Shown piece by piece: positions 5,638 through 12,926 of a DNA stretch of 13,782 nucleotides. Position numbers and translations under genes: made by a program. A model generated the notes under the pieces. The model had not been told where the DNA came from. It saw nothing but the letters and a program-made list of their open reading frames with translations, and made no database searches. The stretch is from UBA6448 sp051893155 (GTDB lineage: Bacteria > Bacillota_I > Bacilli_A > RF39 > UBA660), in contig JBJFGY010000025.1 in the NCBI GenBank assembly GCA_051893155.1, positions 1-13,782 on the forward strand. The letters run 5' to 3'. Position 1 is the stretch's first letter. Every line of letters starts with the position of its first letter.

Positions 5638-7017
5638 CTATAATTTAATTTGTTTTTGAATAAATGCAGATATATCATCAACATTTATAACTTCTTGTTT
5701 CATTGTATCACGATATCTAACAGTTACTACATTATTATTAAGTGTTTCATCATCTATTGTTATAGCAAATGGAGTTCCAATTGCATCAGATCTACGATAT
5801 CTTTTACCAATGTTTCCAGTTTCATCATATAAACAATTAAAATCTTTTGATAAATTTTTATAAATTTCTTTTGCTTTTTCACTATGAAGTTTTTTTACAA
5901 GAGGTAATATACTTACTTTAATAGGTGCAAGAGCAGGATGTAATTTTAAAACTTCACGAACAGAACCATCTTCTAAAACATCTTCATTATATGCATCACA
6001 AAGTACTGTTAAAAATAGTCTTTCAACACCAAGTGATGGTTCTATAACATAAGGAATATATTTTTCATTTGTTTCTGGGTCTAAATATTTAAGACTTTCT
6101 CCAGAAAACTTTTCATGTTGACTTAAATCATAATCAGTTCTTGATGCTATACCCCAAAGTTCACCAAAACCAAAAGGAAAATTATATTCAATATCAGTAG
6201 TAGCATTACTATAAAAACATAATTCTTCAGGACTATGGTCTCTTGTTCTTAAATTTTCACTTTTAATACCAATACTTATTAAAAAATCAAAACATTTTTG
6301 TTTATAATAATTAAACCATTCAAGTTCAGTTCCCGGTTTACAGAAAAATTCTAATTCCATTTGTTCAAATTCTCTAACTCTAAAAATAAAGTTACCTGGA
6401 GTTATTTCATTTCTAAAACTTTTTCCAACTTGACCTATTCCAAATGGAACTTTTAATCTCATACTTCTTTGAACATTTAAAAAATTTACAAATATTCCTT
6501 GGGCTGTTTCAGGTCTTAAATATATAGTGCTTTTTGCTTCTTCCGTAACTCCTTGAAAAGTTTTAAACATTAAATTAAATTGTCTAATATCAGTAAAATC
6601 ACTTTTTCCACATTTTGGACATGTAATATTATTTTTTTTAATAAAATCCACTAGTTTTTCATTACTCCAACCATCACCAGTTTCACGTCCTTCTGTAAAA
6701 TCTTCAATTAATTTATCAGCACGATATCTTGATTTACAATGTTTACAATCTACTAAAGGATCTGCAAAAGTTTTTAAATGTCCTGATGCTTCCCATACTT
6801 TTGGATTCATTAAAATACCACTATCTAAAGAAACATTATTTTCATCTTCTTGAATAAATTTTTGCAGCCAAGCATTTTTAATATTCTTTTTAAGTTCTGC
6901 TCCTAATGGACCAAAATCCCAACTATTTGCAAGGCCGCCATAAATTTCACTACCTTGAAATATAAAACCATATTGTTTGCAATAATTTGTTAGTTTTTCC
7001 ATTGTTAATTTTTCCAT
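5638..7017 (-). CDS. glyS: Glycyl-tRNA synthetase, single-chain dimeric type
   Basis: Charges tRNA-Gly. The 459-aa protein is the eukaryal-like alpha2 class II enzyme, not the alpha/beta glyQ-glyS pair. Visible parts are the N-terminal YGGLANSWDFGPLG (26-39), four Cys of a zinc-binding insertion (91, 94, 133, 136), motif 2 FRNEITPGNFIFRVREFEQ (201-219), motif 3 EPSLGVERL (326-334) and the anticodon-binding domain from about 365. The first five residues MEKLT are repeated exactly at 6-10, from a 15-bp tandem duplication that leaves two in-frame ATGs (7015-7017 and 7000-7002). AGGAGG 5 nt before the first ATG selects that one. The leader holds a T-box element; proS follows in the same unit. Confidence 0.95.
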   Translation of the reverse strand: MEKLTMEKLTNYCKQYGFIFQGSEIYGGLANSWDFGPLGAELKKNIKNAWLQKFIQEDENNVSLDSGILMNPKVWEASGHLKTFADPLVDCKHCKSRYRADKLIEDFTEGRETGDGWSNEKLVDFIKKNNITCPKCGKSDFTDIRQFNLMFKTFQGVTEEAKSTIYLRPETAQGIFVNFLNVQRSMRLKVPFGIGQVGKSFRNEITPGNFIFRVREFEQMELEFFCKPGTELEWFNYYKQKCFDFLISIGIKSENLRTRDHSPEELCFYSNATTDIEYNFPFGFGELWGIASRTDYDLSQHEKFSGESLKYLDPETNEKYIPYVIEPSLGVERLFLTVLCDAYNEDVLEDGSVREVLKLHPALAPIKVSILPLVKKLHSEKAKEIYKNLSKDFNCLYDETGNIGKRYRRSDAIGTPFAITIDDETLNNNVVTVRYRDTMKQEVINVDDISAFIQKQIKL

Positions 7018-7047
7018 AATTTCCTCCTATAATTAAAAAATTCCTTT

Positions 7048-7156
7048 AAAAAAATAATTTAGGGACGAATTTTAATCCGCGGTTCCACCCTAATTATTCC
7101 TTAAAGGAATCACTTTTATTTAATTATCGCTCTAGGATTCCAACCCCGTCATCGCT
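7048..7156 (-). promoter_or_regulatory. T-box element of the glyS-proS leader, apparently truncated
   Basis: The conserved T-box AGGGTGGAACCGCG lies at 7078-7091. It folds as the antiterminator: AGGG with CCCT, the bulge that holds UGGA, and an inner hairpin with ATTCG. UGGA would pair with the U73-CCA end of tRNA-Gly, matching the downstream gene. The 5' end GCGATGACGGGG resembles a normal stem I start. But only about 65 nt separate the predicted transcription start (7156) from the T-box, and I find no specifier loop, AG bulge or stem I closure. The usual competing terminator arm (AGGGACG) is also missing. Instead the antiterminator stem extends by AATAATT/AATTATT and runs straight into seven T (7048-7054). 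Regulation is therefore uncertain. Confidence 0.75.
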
Positions 7157-7162
7157 AAAAAT

Positions 7163-7191
7163 ATTATAAACTAATATTTTATTTTTTACAA
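7163..7191 (-). promoter_or_regulatory. glyS-proS promoter
   Basis: -35 TTGTAA (7186-7191), 17-bp spacer, perfect -10 TATAAT (7163-7168) on the minus strand; predicted start near A7156. The -35 lies within the 39-bp repeat that also carries the serpin terminator. Confidence 0.7.
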
Positions 7192-7220
7192 CAAAAAACG
7201 CTATTTATTTAGCGCTTTAG
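7182..7220 (-). repeat. 39-bp terminator/promoter repeat, copy A (downstream of serpin)
   Basis: Matches 9081-9119 at 37 of 39 positions with no gaps. It spans the last codons and stop of the serpin gene, its terminator, and the -35 of the next promoter. The two differences are 7203 A versus 9102 T and 7215 C versus 9114 T; the latter turns an A-U stem pair into G-U in the RNA. Confidence 0.9.
7191..7218 (-). terminator. Serpin terminator overlapping the stop codon
   Basis: On the minus strand the arms AAAGCGCTA and TAGCGTTTT pair around a 6-nt loop with one G-U, ending in TTTTTT (7193-7198). The serpin TAA (7209-7211) lies at the junction of the 5' arm and the loop. Confidence 0.8.
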
Positions 7221-9011
7221 TTGATCATTTTCAATTGGTGTATATACAGTTCCTGCAAACCATATTTCATTAGTATTAATATCTCTAATTAAATACATAA
7301 ATGGTTTATCAAAAGTCAAATCTATTTCTTTAACTGGAACATCATATTTATAATCAAAAGCACAATAAGCACCACCACCACCAAAAATTCCTGTAGAGGA
7401 AGCAGCTTTTATTCCTTCGTTTGAAAATTCTATATTTGTTTTATGAACTACTTTATCAATTGTGTTATTTGTATTTAACATATTTGATAGATCGGCATTA
7501 TCGTTAAATACATTTGTAATACCTAATTTCTGTAAATCTTCTTTTAATTTTAATTCATATTCATAATTAAACAATGGTAATTTACCAGATATTTTTGTAA
7601 TATATCCATTATCAAAATTATTTAATTCTATTGTTTTTAAATTATTTATAATATTATTTATATTTTGAGCATTTAAATTTTTTATATAGGATGAAAGAAT
7701 TTGATTTTTTGGCATTATACTTATATATTCTAAAGTTACTCCATTGTACTCCTGTAATTCTTTTGCAAATGCTTTAACATTATCATCATCATAAAATCTA
7801 AAATCAGTTGAACTAGCTACATCTTGATAATTTGAATCTATCTCCTTAATATAATTATTTAAAAATGTATCAGTATCTTCATAACTTCCATAACCACATT
7901 TATCTTCTTTTACCCAATCTTCATATGCTTTTCCTACTTCTTTTCTAATATTTTCTTCACCTAATATAGATACTATATCATAATTATTAATTGCTGCACC
8001 AAACTCAACAGATTTTGCATTAATCTTATTATCAAATAATAAACTTGAATATACATCTTGCTTAATTGAATCAATAAACATTGAATCAGTATTTTCATGA
8101 TAATAATATACAATCCAATCATATGTACCCGGTTTAGTATGAGTTAAATCATATTTTTTTAATAAAAATTCATCATTAATATCATATGAAGGAAGTATTT
8201 GTTGAATTAAATATTTCCACCTCATATTAATAGCTAAAGAATTTACAAGTAAAAAGTCTTCACTACTAACATCATTAAATAAATTATTAATAAGATTAAA
8301 TGTTTTATCACTTACCCAAGAATTAATCTTATTAGGTGTTAAAAAATTATCATAAATAACTTCTGCATTATATTTTTCATTTAAAGTGTTTATATAATTT
8401 GCATTTATATTATTCTTATATGCATCTCTTATAAAAAATGCATTTGCAAAACTTATATTTGCATTATTTTGGTATTTTCTATTTACATATTTACTTAAAA
8501 CATCATCAATTTGTTTTTTTGTTTCTCCATTTGTTCCTTCAGATAGCATTTCTAAAGCATATTTTATAGAAAGTGGACTATATATCATATTTGCTTCATT
8601 ATTTTCAACTTGCATAAAATATAAATCAAAATTTTCTAACGAATTACTATTTATTACATAATTTTCTTTAACTATTTCTATATTATTGTCTATAATTGTA
8701 TTTTCATTTTTATTACTATCTGTGTCTGCATCTGTATTAACATTTGTATTTGTATTTGTACTTATATTTGCATTATTATTTTCATTATCTTTACTTTTAA
8801 TTATTTTAAATATTATTAACACACCTAATAATAAAACTAATAACACTAAAATTATTATAATAATTAATCTAGTTTTATTTTCTTTATTACTTTTTTTTGT
8901 TTTTTCTTCATCAACTGAATCTTGTCCATTATTATTAAATGCTTGATTTTCAGACTCAATTTGTGAATTATTTTCTGTAACATTTTGATTTGAATTTTCA
9001 TCTAAATTCAT
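7209..9011 (-). CDS. Membrane-anchored serpin (serine/cysteine protease inhibitor family)
   Basis: The 600-aa protein has an Asn/Gln/acidic cytoplasmic N-terminus, one membrane helix (about 49-68), a Thr/Asn/Asp-rich linker to about 120, and an extracellular serpin domain. Serpin hallmarks are MIYSPLSIKYALEMLSEGTNGETKKQ, INSWVSDKT, LLVNSLAINMRWK, and near the C-terminus LTFDKPFMYLIRD and WFAGTVYTP. The reactive-loop hinge EGIKAASSTG (532-541) fits the Ala-rich hinge of inhibitory serpins, but Ile replaces the usual Thr/Ser at P14. Four Gly (544-547) lie where the scissile bond is expected. About 100 extra residues (roughly 270-400) interrupt the domain between strands normally close together. 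It is monocistronic, between a promoter and a stop-overlapping terminator. Bacterial serpins are uncommon; gut examples inhibit host or competitor proteases. The target here cannot be predicted. Confidence 0.9.
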   Translation of the reverse strand: MNLDENSNQNVTENNSQIESENQAFNNNGQDSVDEEKTKKSNKENKTRLIIIIILVLLVLLLGVLIIFKIIKSKDNENNNANISTNTNTNVNTDADTDSNKNENTIIDNNIEIVKENYVINSNSLENFDLYFMQVENNEANMIYSPLSIKYALEMLSEGTNGETKKQIDDVLSKYVNRKYQNNANISFANAFFIRDAYKNNINANYINTLNEKYNAEVIYDNFLTPNKINSWVSDKTFNLINNLFNDVSSEDFLLVNSLAINMRWKYLIQQILPSYDINDEFLLKKYDLTHTKPGTYDWIVYYYHENTDSMFIDSIKQDVYSSLLFDNKINAKSVEFGAAINNYDIVSILGEENIRKEVGKAYEDWVKEDKCGYGSYEDTDTFLNNYIKEIDSNYQDVASSTDFRFYDDDNVKAFAKELQEYNGVTLEYISIMPKNQILSSYIKNLNAQNINNIINNLKTIELNNFDNGYITKISGKLPLFNYEYELKLKEDLQKLGITNVFNDNADLSNMLNTNNTIDKVVHKTNIEFSNEGIKAASSTGIFGGGGAYCAFDYKYDVPVKEIDLTFDKPFMYLIRDINTNEIWFAGTVYTPIENDQLKR

Positions 9012-9045
9012 ATTTACTTTTCAACTCCCTATTATCTCTACTTTC

Positions 9046-9090
9046 AGTATACTAAAAAAAATATATATTGCAATACGAATTTTTTTACAA
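9046..9090 (-). promoter_or_regulatory. Serpin promoter region (two alternatives)
   Basis: TTGTAA (9085-9090) with a 17-bp spacer to TATATA (9062-9067) has exactly the geometry of the glyS promoter next to the other repeat copy. Alternatively TTGCAA (9068-9073), 16 bp and TATACT (9046-9051). The ribosome site AGGGAG (9025-9030) is a long 13 nt from the serpin ATG. Confidence 0.55.
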
Positions 9091-9119
9091 CAAAAAACGC
9101 TTTTTATTTAGCGTTTTAG
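9081..9119 (-). repeat. 39-bp terminator/promoter repeat, copy B (downstream of tdk)
   Basis: Partner of 7182-7220 (37/39 identical). It includes the codons Leu-Lys-Arg-stop of tdk, the same C-terminal codons as the serpin gene, then the terminator and a -35 element. The copies are 1899 bp apart and bracket exactly one gene. Confidence 0.9.
9092..9117 (-). terminator. tdk terminator overlapping the stop codon
   Basis: Perfect 8-bp stem AAAACGCT/AGCGTTTT (9110-9117 with 9094-9101), 8-nt loop, then the end of a six-T run (9092-9097) on the minus strand. The tdk TAA (9108-9110) sits at the stem-loop junction. It closes the yqfD-to-tdk operon. Confidence 0.85.
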
Positions 9120-9734
9120 TACCCTTTTATATTCAATAACTTTATTTTTTTCGTTTTTATTTATAACTTCATTTAAATAACATGTAGAACAAAGTGGTAC
9201 ATAACTAACATCATTATCACCATCTATTGCCACAATATCACCATCATAAACAAATTTACCATTTACTTTTCTTGCATTAAACACTGCAGTTTCACCACAT
9301 TTACAGTTTACAGTTAATTCATTTTTACGATCAGAAAAGCCTATTAAAGTCTGCGTTCCAGGAAAAAGTCTTCCTCTAAAATCGCTTTTTAAAGCATAAC
9401 ATATTACTGTTATACCTACTTCATGAGCAAGCATCCAAAATTCAATTATTTGTTTTTCTGATAAAAATTGTGCTTCATCAACTAAAATTACTTCAGTACT
9501 TTTTATAAGGGAAATATACTTATCATCAAAAATAGAATCTTCACTACCAAGTAATATATCAACATTTGCACTATCATTTGTTCTATTAATTACTGTATTT
9601 CCACCTTTTGTATCAATTAAAGGTTTTACAATTAATACTTTGTGTCCATGTTTACGATAATTAAAGTTATCTTGTAAAAGTTTTGTTGTTTTACCACATT
9701 CCATTGTGCCATAAAATAATGTTAAATCAGTCAT
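9108..9734 (-). CDS. tdk: Thymidine kinase (type II)
   Basis: Phosphorylates thymidine to dTMP with ATP (pyrimidine salvage). The 208-aa protein has the P-loop GTMECGKT (9-16), DEAQF (86-90), the family segment LKSDFRGRLFPGTQTLI (115-131) and a zinc site made of CKC (144-146) and CSTC (182-185), with the substrate-side VSYVP just before. Length fits the ~190-210 aa family. The first zinc pair is spaced C-x-C rather than C-x2-C. The ATG abuts the recO stop (TAA-ATG), so translation is probably coupled to recO. Its own stop lies inside the operon terminator. Confidence 0.95.
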   Translation of the reverse strand: MTDLTLFYGTMECGKTTKLLQDNFNYRKHGHKVLIVKPLIDTKGGNTVINRTNDSANVDILLGSEDSIFDDKYISLIKSTEVILVDEAQFLSEKQIIEFWMLAHEVGITVICYALKSDFRGRLFPGTQTLIGFSDRKNELTVNCKCGETAVFNARKVNGKFVYDGDIVAIDGDNDVSYVPLCSTCYLNEVINKNEKNKVIEYKRVLKR

Positions 9735-10460
9735 TTAATACTCCTTATAATCTAGCATCTTTTTATCTAAGTATAGCCCCGTAAAAGAATCATAATAATC
9801 AGTTATAAATTTATTAATAACTTTTTTATACTTATCTTCAACCTTAATTGAAGTTATTGACCCTATATCTATATAATAATACATTCTAATAAGTTTTACT
9901 ACCTTTAAATCAACAATTAATTCATTTTGATAGCAATCTTTACATATTAATCCACCATAAGATGCATCAATTGTAACAATATTTGTTTTATTACCACATT
10001 TATTACAACTATCTAAATTTAGTCCTACTCCTAAAAAAGGAAGAAGTTTTAATTCTAGAATATTACAAAGTGTTAAAGCATCTAAATTATCATTTATTTT
10101 TAAAATAGTACTTATAAATAAATCATATATTTTCTTATCATTATTTTGTTTAACTACTTGCACTATAAGTTTAGTTAAATAAGAAACAATTACCATTTTA
10201 TCTAAATCATTATGAATTTCTTTTAAAGGATTAATAATATCAACACTTCTTAAAGTTGATATTTTTCCTTCTTTATAACTCAAACAAAAAATGCCATAGG
10301 ATAAAGTCTGTGTTCCCGCTCTAAAAGGAGATTTAAGTGATTTAGCACCCTTACACATTATTCCTATAAGCCCTTTTTCTTTTGTATAAACATTAATAAT
10401 TTTGCTTGTTTCACCATAAGGTGTTTCACTTACAATGAAACCTTCTACTTCTATAAGCAT
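9735..10460 (-). CDS. recO: DNA repair protein RecO
   Basis: Helps load RecA onto SSB-covered single-stranded DNA in the RecFOR pathway and anneals strands. The 241-aa protein begins with the OB-fold region (VEGFIVSETPYGETSKIINVYTKEKG, split over residues 5-30, followed by CKGAK). It has a helical middle and a zinc-binding segment with Cys152, Cys155, Cys173 and Cys176. Length matches the family (~240-260). The ATG is 2 bp after the yqzL stop, with GAAGG inside yqzL, and recO precedes tdk without a gap. The era-yqzL-recO order is the usual Firmicutes arrangement. Confidence 0.94.
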   Translation of the reverse strand: MLIEVEGFIVSETPYGETSKIINVYTKEKGLIGIMCKGAKSLKSPFRAGTQTLSYGIFCLSYKEGKISTLRSVDIINPLKEIHNDLDKMVIVSYLTKLIVQVVKQNNDKKIYDLFISTILKINDNLDALTLCNILELKLLPFLGVGLNLDSCNKCGNKTNIVTIDASYGGLICKDCYQNELIVDLKVVKLIRMYYYIDIGSITSIKVEDKYKKVINKFITDYYDSFTGLYLDKKMLDYKEY

Positions 10461-10462
10461 AA

Positions 10463-10561
10463 TTATTTTCCTTCTTTAATTTTTTTATAATTTAAATAAT
10501 CTTCAACTGAACCACTTTCTTTAAACTTATCCCAAGCTTCTTTAGTAGTCAACTTTTCCAT
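10463..10561 (-). CDS. yqzL: YqzL-family small protein
   Basis: A 32-aa ORF between era and recO, too short for routine gene finding. The segment EAWDKFKESGSVEDYLNYK matches the YqzL pattern as I know it (Trp, Phe, then a Gly-Ser-Val/Ile-(E/D)-x-Tyr-Leu core), and the position between era and recO is the position of B. subtilis yqzL. The function of this family is not established. The ATG (10559-10561) directly follows GAAAGG, which is too close for ideal initiation. The TTG three codons later (10550-10552) sits about 8 nt after AAGGA and may be the real start, giving 29 aa. The stop is 2 bp from recO and contributes its ribosome site. Confidence 0.75.
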   Translation of the reverse strand: MEKLTTKEAWDKFKESGSVEDYLNYKKIKEGK

Positions 10562-10597
10562 CCTTTCTAATTATATAATGGAAAAAAAGATTATTTT

Positions 10598-11485
10598 TTA
10601 TTCATCTTCGTTTAAATATCCTAATTCTAATAAATATTTTTCCTTATCTTTCCAATTTTTTATAGTTTTTACATAAAGTTCTATATAAACTTTTTTACCA
10701 ACCATTTTTTCAATTTCTTCTCTAGATTCTATACCAACTTTTTTAAGTCTACTACCATTTTTGCCAATAATAATCTTTTTAATTGAATCACGATCTACAA
10801 TAATATCTACTAAAATATTTACAATATCTTTTTTTTCATGATATCCAACACAATTACATGCAATACTATGGGGAACTTCTTCAATTGTATCATTTAAAAG
10901 TTTTTCTCTAACTATTTCAGAAACCATAAATTTCATAGAACTCGAAGTAATCATATCATCATCATAATACTTAACATCATCTGTTAAATATTTTTTTATA
11001 ACTGTAATTAATCTATCAACATTATCATTTGTCATAGCAGACACTGGAACTATTTCGGAAAAAGGATATAAATCTTTATATTCATTTATTGTATAAAGTA
11101 ATATTTCATCAGTAATTTGGTCTATTTTATTAATTACTAATATTACAGGTATTTCAACTTTTTTAAGCATATTTAAAATATATTTATCCCCAGGGCCTAT
11201 ACCTTTTTTCCCATCTATAACAAAAAGTATACAATCTACATCATTAGTCATCTCTTTAGCTTTTTTATTAAGAAGTTTTCCTAATCGATTTATAGGTTTA
11301 GATATACCTGGCGTATCCACAAAAACAATTTGATAGTCTTTTTCATTATATATTCCTTGTATAACATTTCTAGTGGTTCCAGCTTTATCTGAGGTTATTG
11401 CAATTTTTTGAGTAATTAATGTATTAAGTAATGTCGATTTACCAACATTTGGTCTTCCTATTAAACTTACAAATCCACTTTTCAT
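10598..11485 (-). CDS. era: GTPase Era
   Basis: Essential GTPase that binds the 3' end of 16S rRNA and assists 30S subunit maturation. The 295-aa protein has G1 GRPNVGKST (10-18), G2 Thr residues in AGTTRN (35-40), G3 DTPG (57-60), G4 NKID (119-122) and G5 PVSAM, then a KH RNA-binding domain with IIGKNGSRLKKVG and the typical C-terminal YVKTIKNWKD. Length is normal (~300). AGGAAG precedes the ATG and the dgkA stop is 8 bp upstream. The cdd gene often found between dgkA and era is absent. Confidence 0.96.
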   Translation of the reverse strand: MKSGFVSLIGRPNVGKSTLLNTLITQKIAITSDKAGTTRNVIQGIYNEKDYQIVFVDTPGISKPINRLGKLLNKKAKEMTNDVDCILFVIDGKKGIGPGDKYILNMLKKVEIPVILVINKIDQITDEILLYTINEYKDLYPFSEIVPVSAMTNDNVDRLITVIKKYLTDDVKYYDDDMITSSSMKFMVSEIVREKLLNDTIEEVPHSIACNCVGYHEKKDIVNILVDIIVDRDSIKKIIIGKNGSRLKKVGIESREEIEKMVGKKVYIELYVKTIKNWKDKEKYLLELGYLNEDE

Positions 11486-11493
11486 AATACTTC

Positions 11494-11892
11494 CTATTTA
11501 AATAAAGCTAAAAAATATGGTACAAAAATAATTAAATTAACTACTAAGGCCATAAATGTAGCTACACATGTTGAAGCAGAACCACAATCTTTAGCTATTT
11601 TAGCAAGAGGATGATATTCTTTAGTTACTAAATCAACAGTTGCCTCAATTGCAGTATTTAAAAATTCTATTTCCATTATTAAAAGCATACTTAATAAAGC
11701 AAATATCCACTGCATAAACGTAATTTTAAAAATTATTCCTAATATTATAATTCCAATAACTCCGATTGTTTCAAATATAAAGCTTGTTTCATGAGTATAA
11801 CAATATACAAAACCTTGAAAAGAATACTTAAATTTATGTAATACATCTTTTATAGGACCAACTTTTTCACCTTTTTGTTTGATTAAATCCAT
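11494..11892 (-). CDS. dgkA: Undecaprenol kinase / diacylglycerol kinase family
   Basis: Small integral-membrane lipid kinase. In Gram-positives this family mainly phosphorylates undecaprenol and so feeds the lipid carrier of wall synthesis. Three membrane helices are visible (about 38-58, 62-80, 108-128). The catalytic segment EFLNTAIEATVDLV (76-89) and KIAKDCGSASTCVA (98-111) carry the conserved Glu, Asn, Lys and Asp. Its 132 aa are typical. The start overlaps the 3' end of ybeY by 26 bp in another frame; AGGAG 10 nt upstream of ATG, inside ybeY, supports it. The N-terminal ~12 residues are unconserved-looking. Confidence 0.92.
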   Translation of the reverse strand: MDLIKQKGEKVGPIKDVLHKFKYSFQGFVYCYTHETSFIFETIGVIGIIILGIIFKITFMQWIFALLSMLLIMEIEFLNTAIEATVDLVTKEYHPLAKIAKDCGSASTCVATFMALVVNLIIFVPYFLALFK

Positions 11893-12310
11893 TTAACACC
11901 AACTCCTGCTTTCCAAACATTACTTTTTCATCTTCTTTATTCATATGATCATAGCCAAGTAAATGAAGTAATCCATGAACCGCTAAAAAAGCAAGTTCTC
12001 TAGTTTCACTATGTTCATATAAAATTGCTTGTTCTTTCATTCTAGGAATACATATATAAATTTCTCCTAAAACTCTAATGTTATTATACCTCTTTTTATC
12101 GTTATCTTCAAAAGCAAATGATATTACATCAGTTACTTTATCAATACCACGATAATTTTTATTTATTTCTTGTATTTTTTTATCATCAACAAGTACTACA
12201 CTAAAAAATGCATTTTTAATTTTTTCCATTTTTAATGTTTTCTTTAATACTTTATTAATAATTTTATAATCTTTATAATTAACTAAATCATTTATTTCAA
12301 ATTTATTCAT
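11867..12310 (-). CDS. ybeY: Endoribonuclease YbeY
   Basis: Metal-dependent RNase involved in 16S rRNA 3'-end maturation and ribosome quality control. The 147-aa protein has the diagnostic zinc motif HGLLHLLGYDH, with ligands His112, His116 and His122, plus the upstream conserved segment DKVTDVISFAF (57-67) and LGEIYIC (81-87). Length fits the family. It lies 4 bp after the VanZ-like gene and overlaps dgkA by 26 bp. phoH, its usual upstream neighbour in Firmicutes, is missing. Confidence 0.95.
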   Translation of the reverse strand: MNKFEINDLVNYKDYKIINKVLKKTLKMEKIKNAFFSVVLVDDKKIQEINKNYRGIDKVTDVISFAFEDNDKKRYNNIRVLGEIYICIPRMKEQAILYEHSETRELAFLAVHGLLHLLGYDHMNKEDEKVMFGKQELVLNGFNQTKR

Positions 12311-12314
12311 TTTT

Positions 12315-12926
12315 TTATCTTACTACCCCCACAACAATACATATTACTATTATAACTAAAATAATTAAACAAAGCAAATTATTAAACACTTTACTTTTAA
12401 ATATATTAGGTAAATATTTATATAAATTATTAAAAATTAAATATAAAATGTATCCTATAGTGCATCCAATTGTATTTAATATAATATCATCAATATCAAG
12501 ACTTCTTCCTATATTAAGCTGAACAATTTCTATAGTTGTACTAACACATAAAGCAATTAATAAAATATATAAAATATTTTTAGGTTTAATATATCTTGAA
12601 ATAATGTAACCAAATGGAATAAATAATACTATATTTCCAATTACATTTAATAAAAAATATTCACTTGTTATTTTATAACGCATAATTTCTGCAAAAGGAA
12701 TAATATTTATTCCTCCTCCTAAAGTATTATAATCTACTCTTGTAACAAGTTCATAAAGTAAAAGTAAATAAAACACAGAAAATAAAGTCCAAAACTCTTT
12801 ATAAAAATCAAACTTTATTTTATTTATTTTTAAGTAAGCAAATCTAATACTTATAATTGTTACTAAAATTATAACAAGCGAAGGCCAAATATTTACAATA
12901 CTATTTTTTAATATATTAAAAATCAA
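12315..12926 (-). CDS. VanZ-like integral membrane protein
   Basis: A 203-aa membrane protein with about five hydrophobic helices and the VanZ-family core: NIIPF (74-78), LLNVIGNIVLFIPFGYI (92-108), then Glu133, Gln136, Arg141 and DIDDIILNTIG (144-154). The biochemical role of the family is unsettled; the name comes from teicoplanin-resistance operons, and nothing nearby suggests glycopeptide resistance. A poorly conserved C-terminal helix (183-202) follows the domain. The start is TTG at 12924-12926, overlapping the TGA of yqfD (TTGA), with AAGGTGAT 5-6 nt upstream. It occupies the place of phoH in the usual cluster. Confidence 0.85.
   Translation of the reverse strand: MIFNILKNSIVNIWPSLVIILVTIISIRFAYLKINKIKFDFYKEFWTLFSVFYLLLLYELVTRVDYNTLGGGINIIPFAEIMRYKITSEYFLLNVIGNIVLFIPFGYIISRYIKPKNILYILLIALCVSTTIEIVQLNIGRSLDIDDIILNTIGCTIGYILYLIFNNLYKYLPNIFKSKVFNNLLCLIILVIIVICIVVGVVR

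Noticed and set aside
8720..8775. Hexanucleotide (ACAAAT-like) repeats in the serpin linker as a phase-variation tract
   Set aside because: The unit is six bases, so changes in copy number stay in frame; it would alter linker length, not switch the gene on or off.
8686..8946. Plus-strand hydrophobic ORF of 86 codons opposite the serpin N-terminus
   Set aside because: It is the antisense of the Asn/Thr-rich linker and membrane helix of the serpin; low-complexity AT-rich DNA yields such frames by chance, and no ribosome site or context supports it.
12315..12926. Glycopeptide resistance determinant
   Set aside because: Only the VanZ-like fold is present, in a ribosome-maturation/housekeeping cluster with no vanH/A/X or sensor genes.
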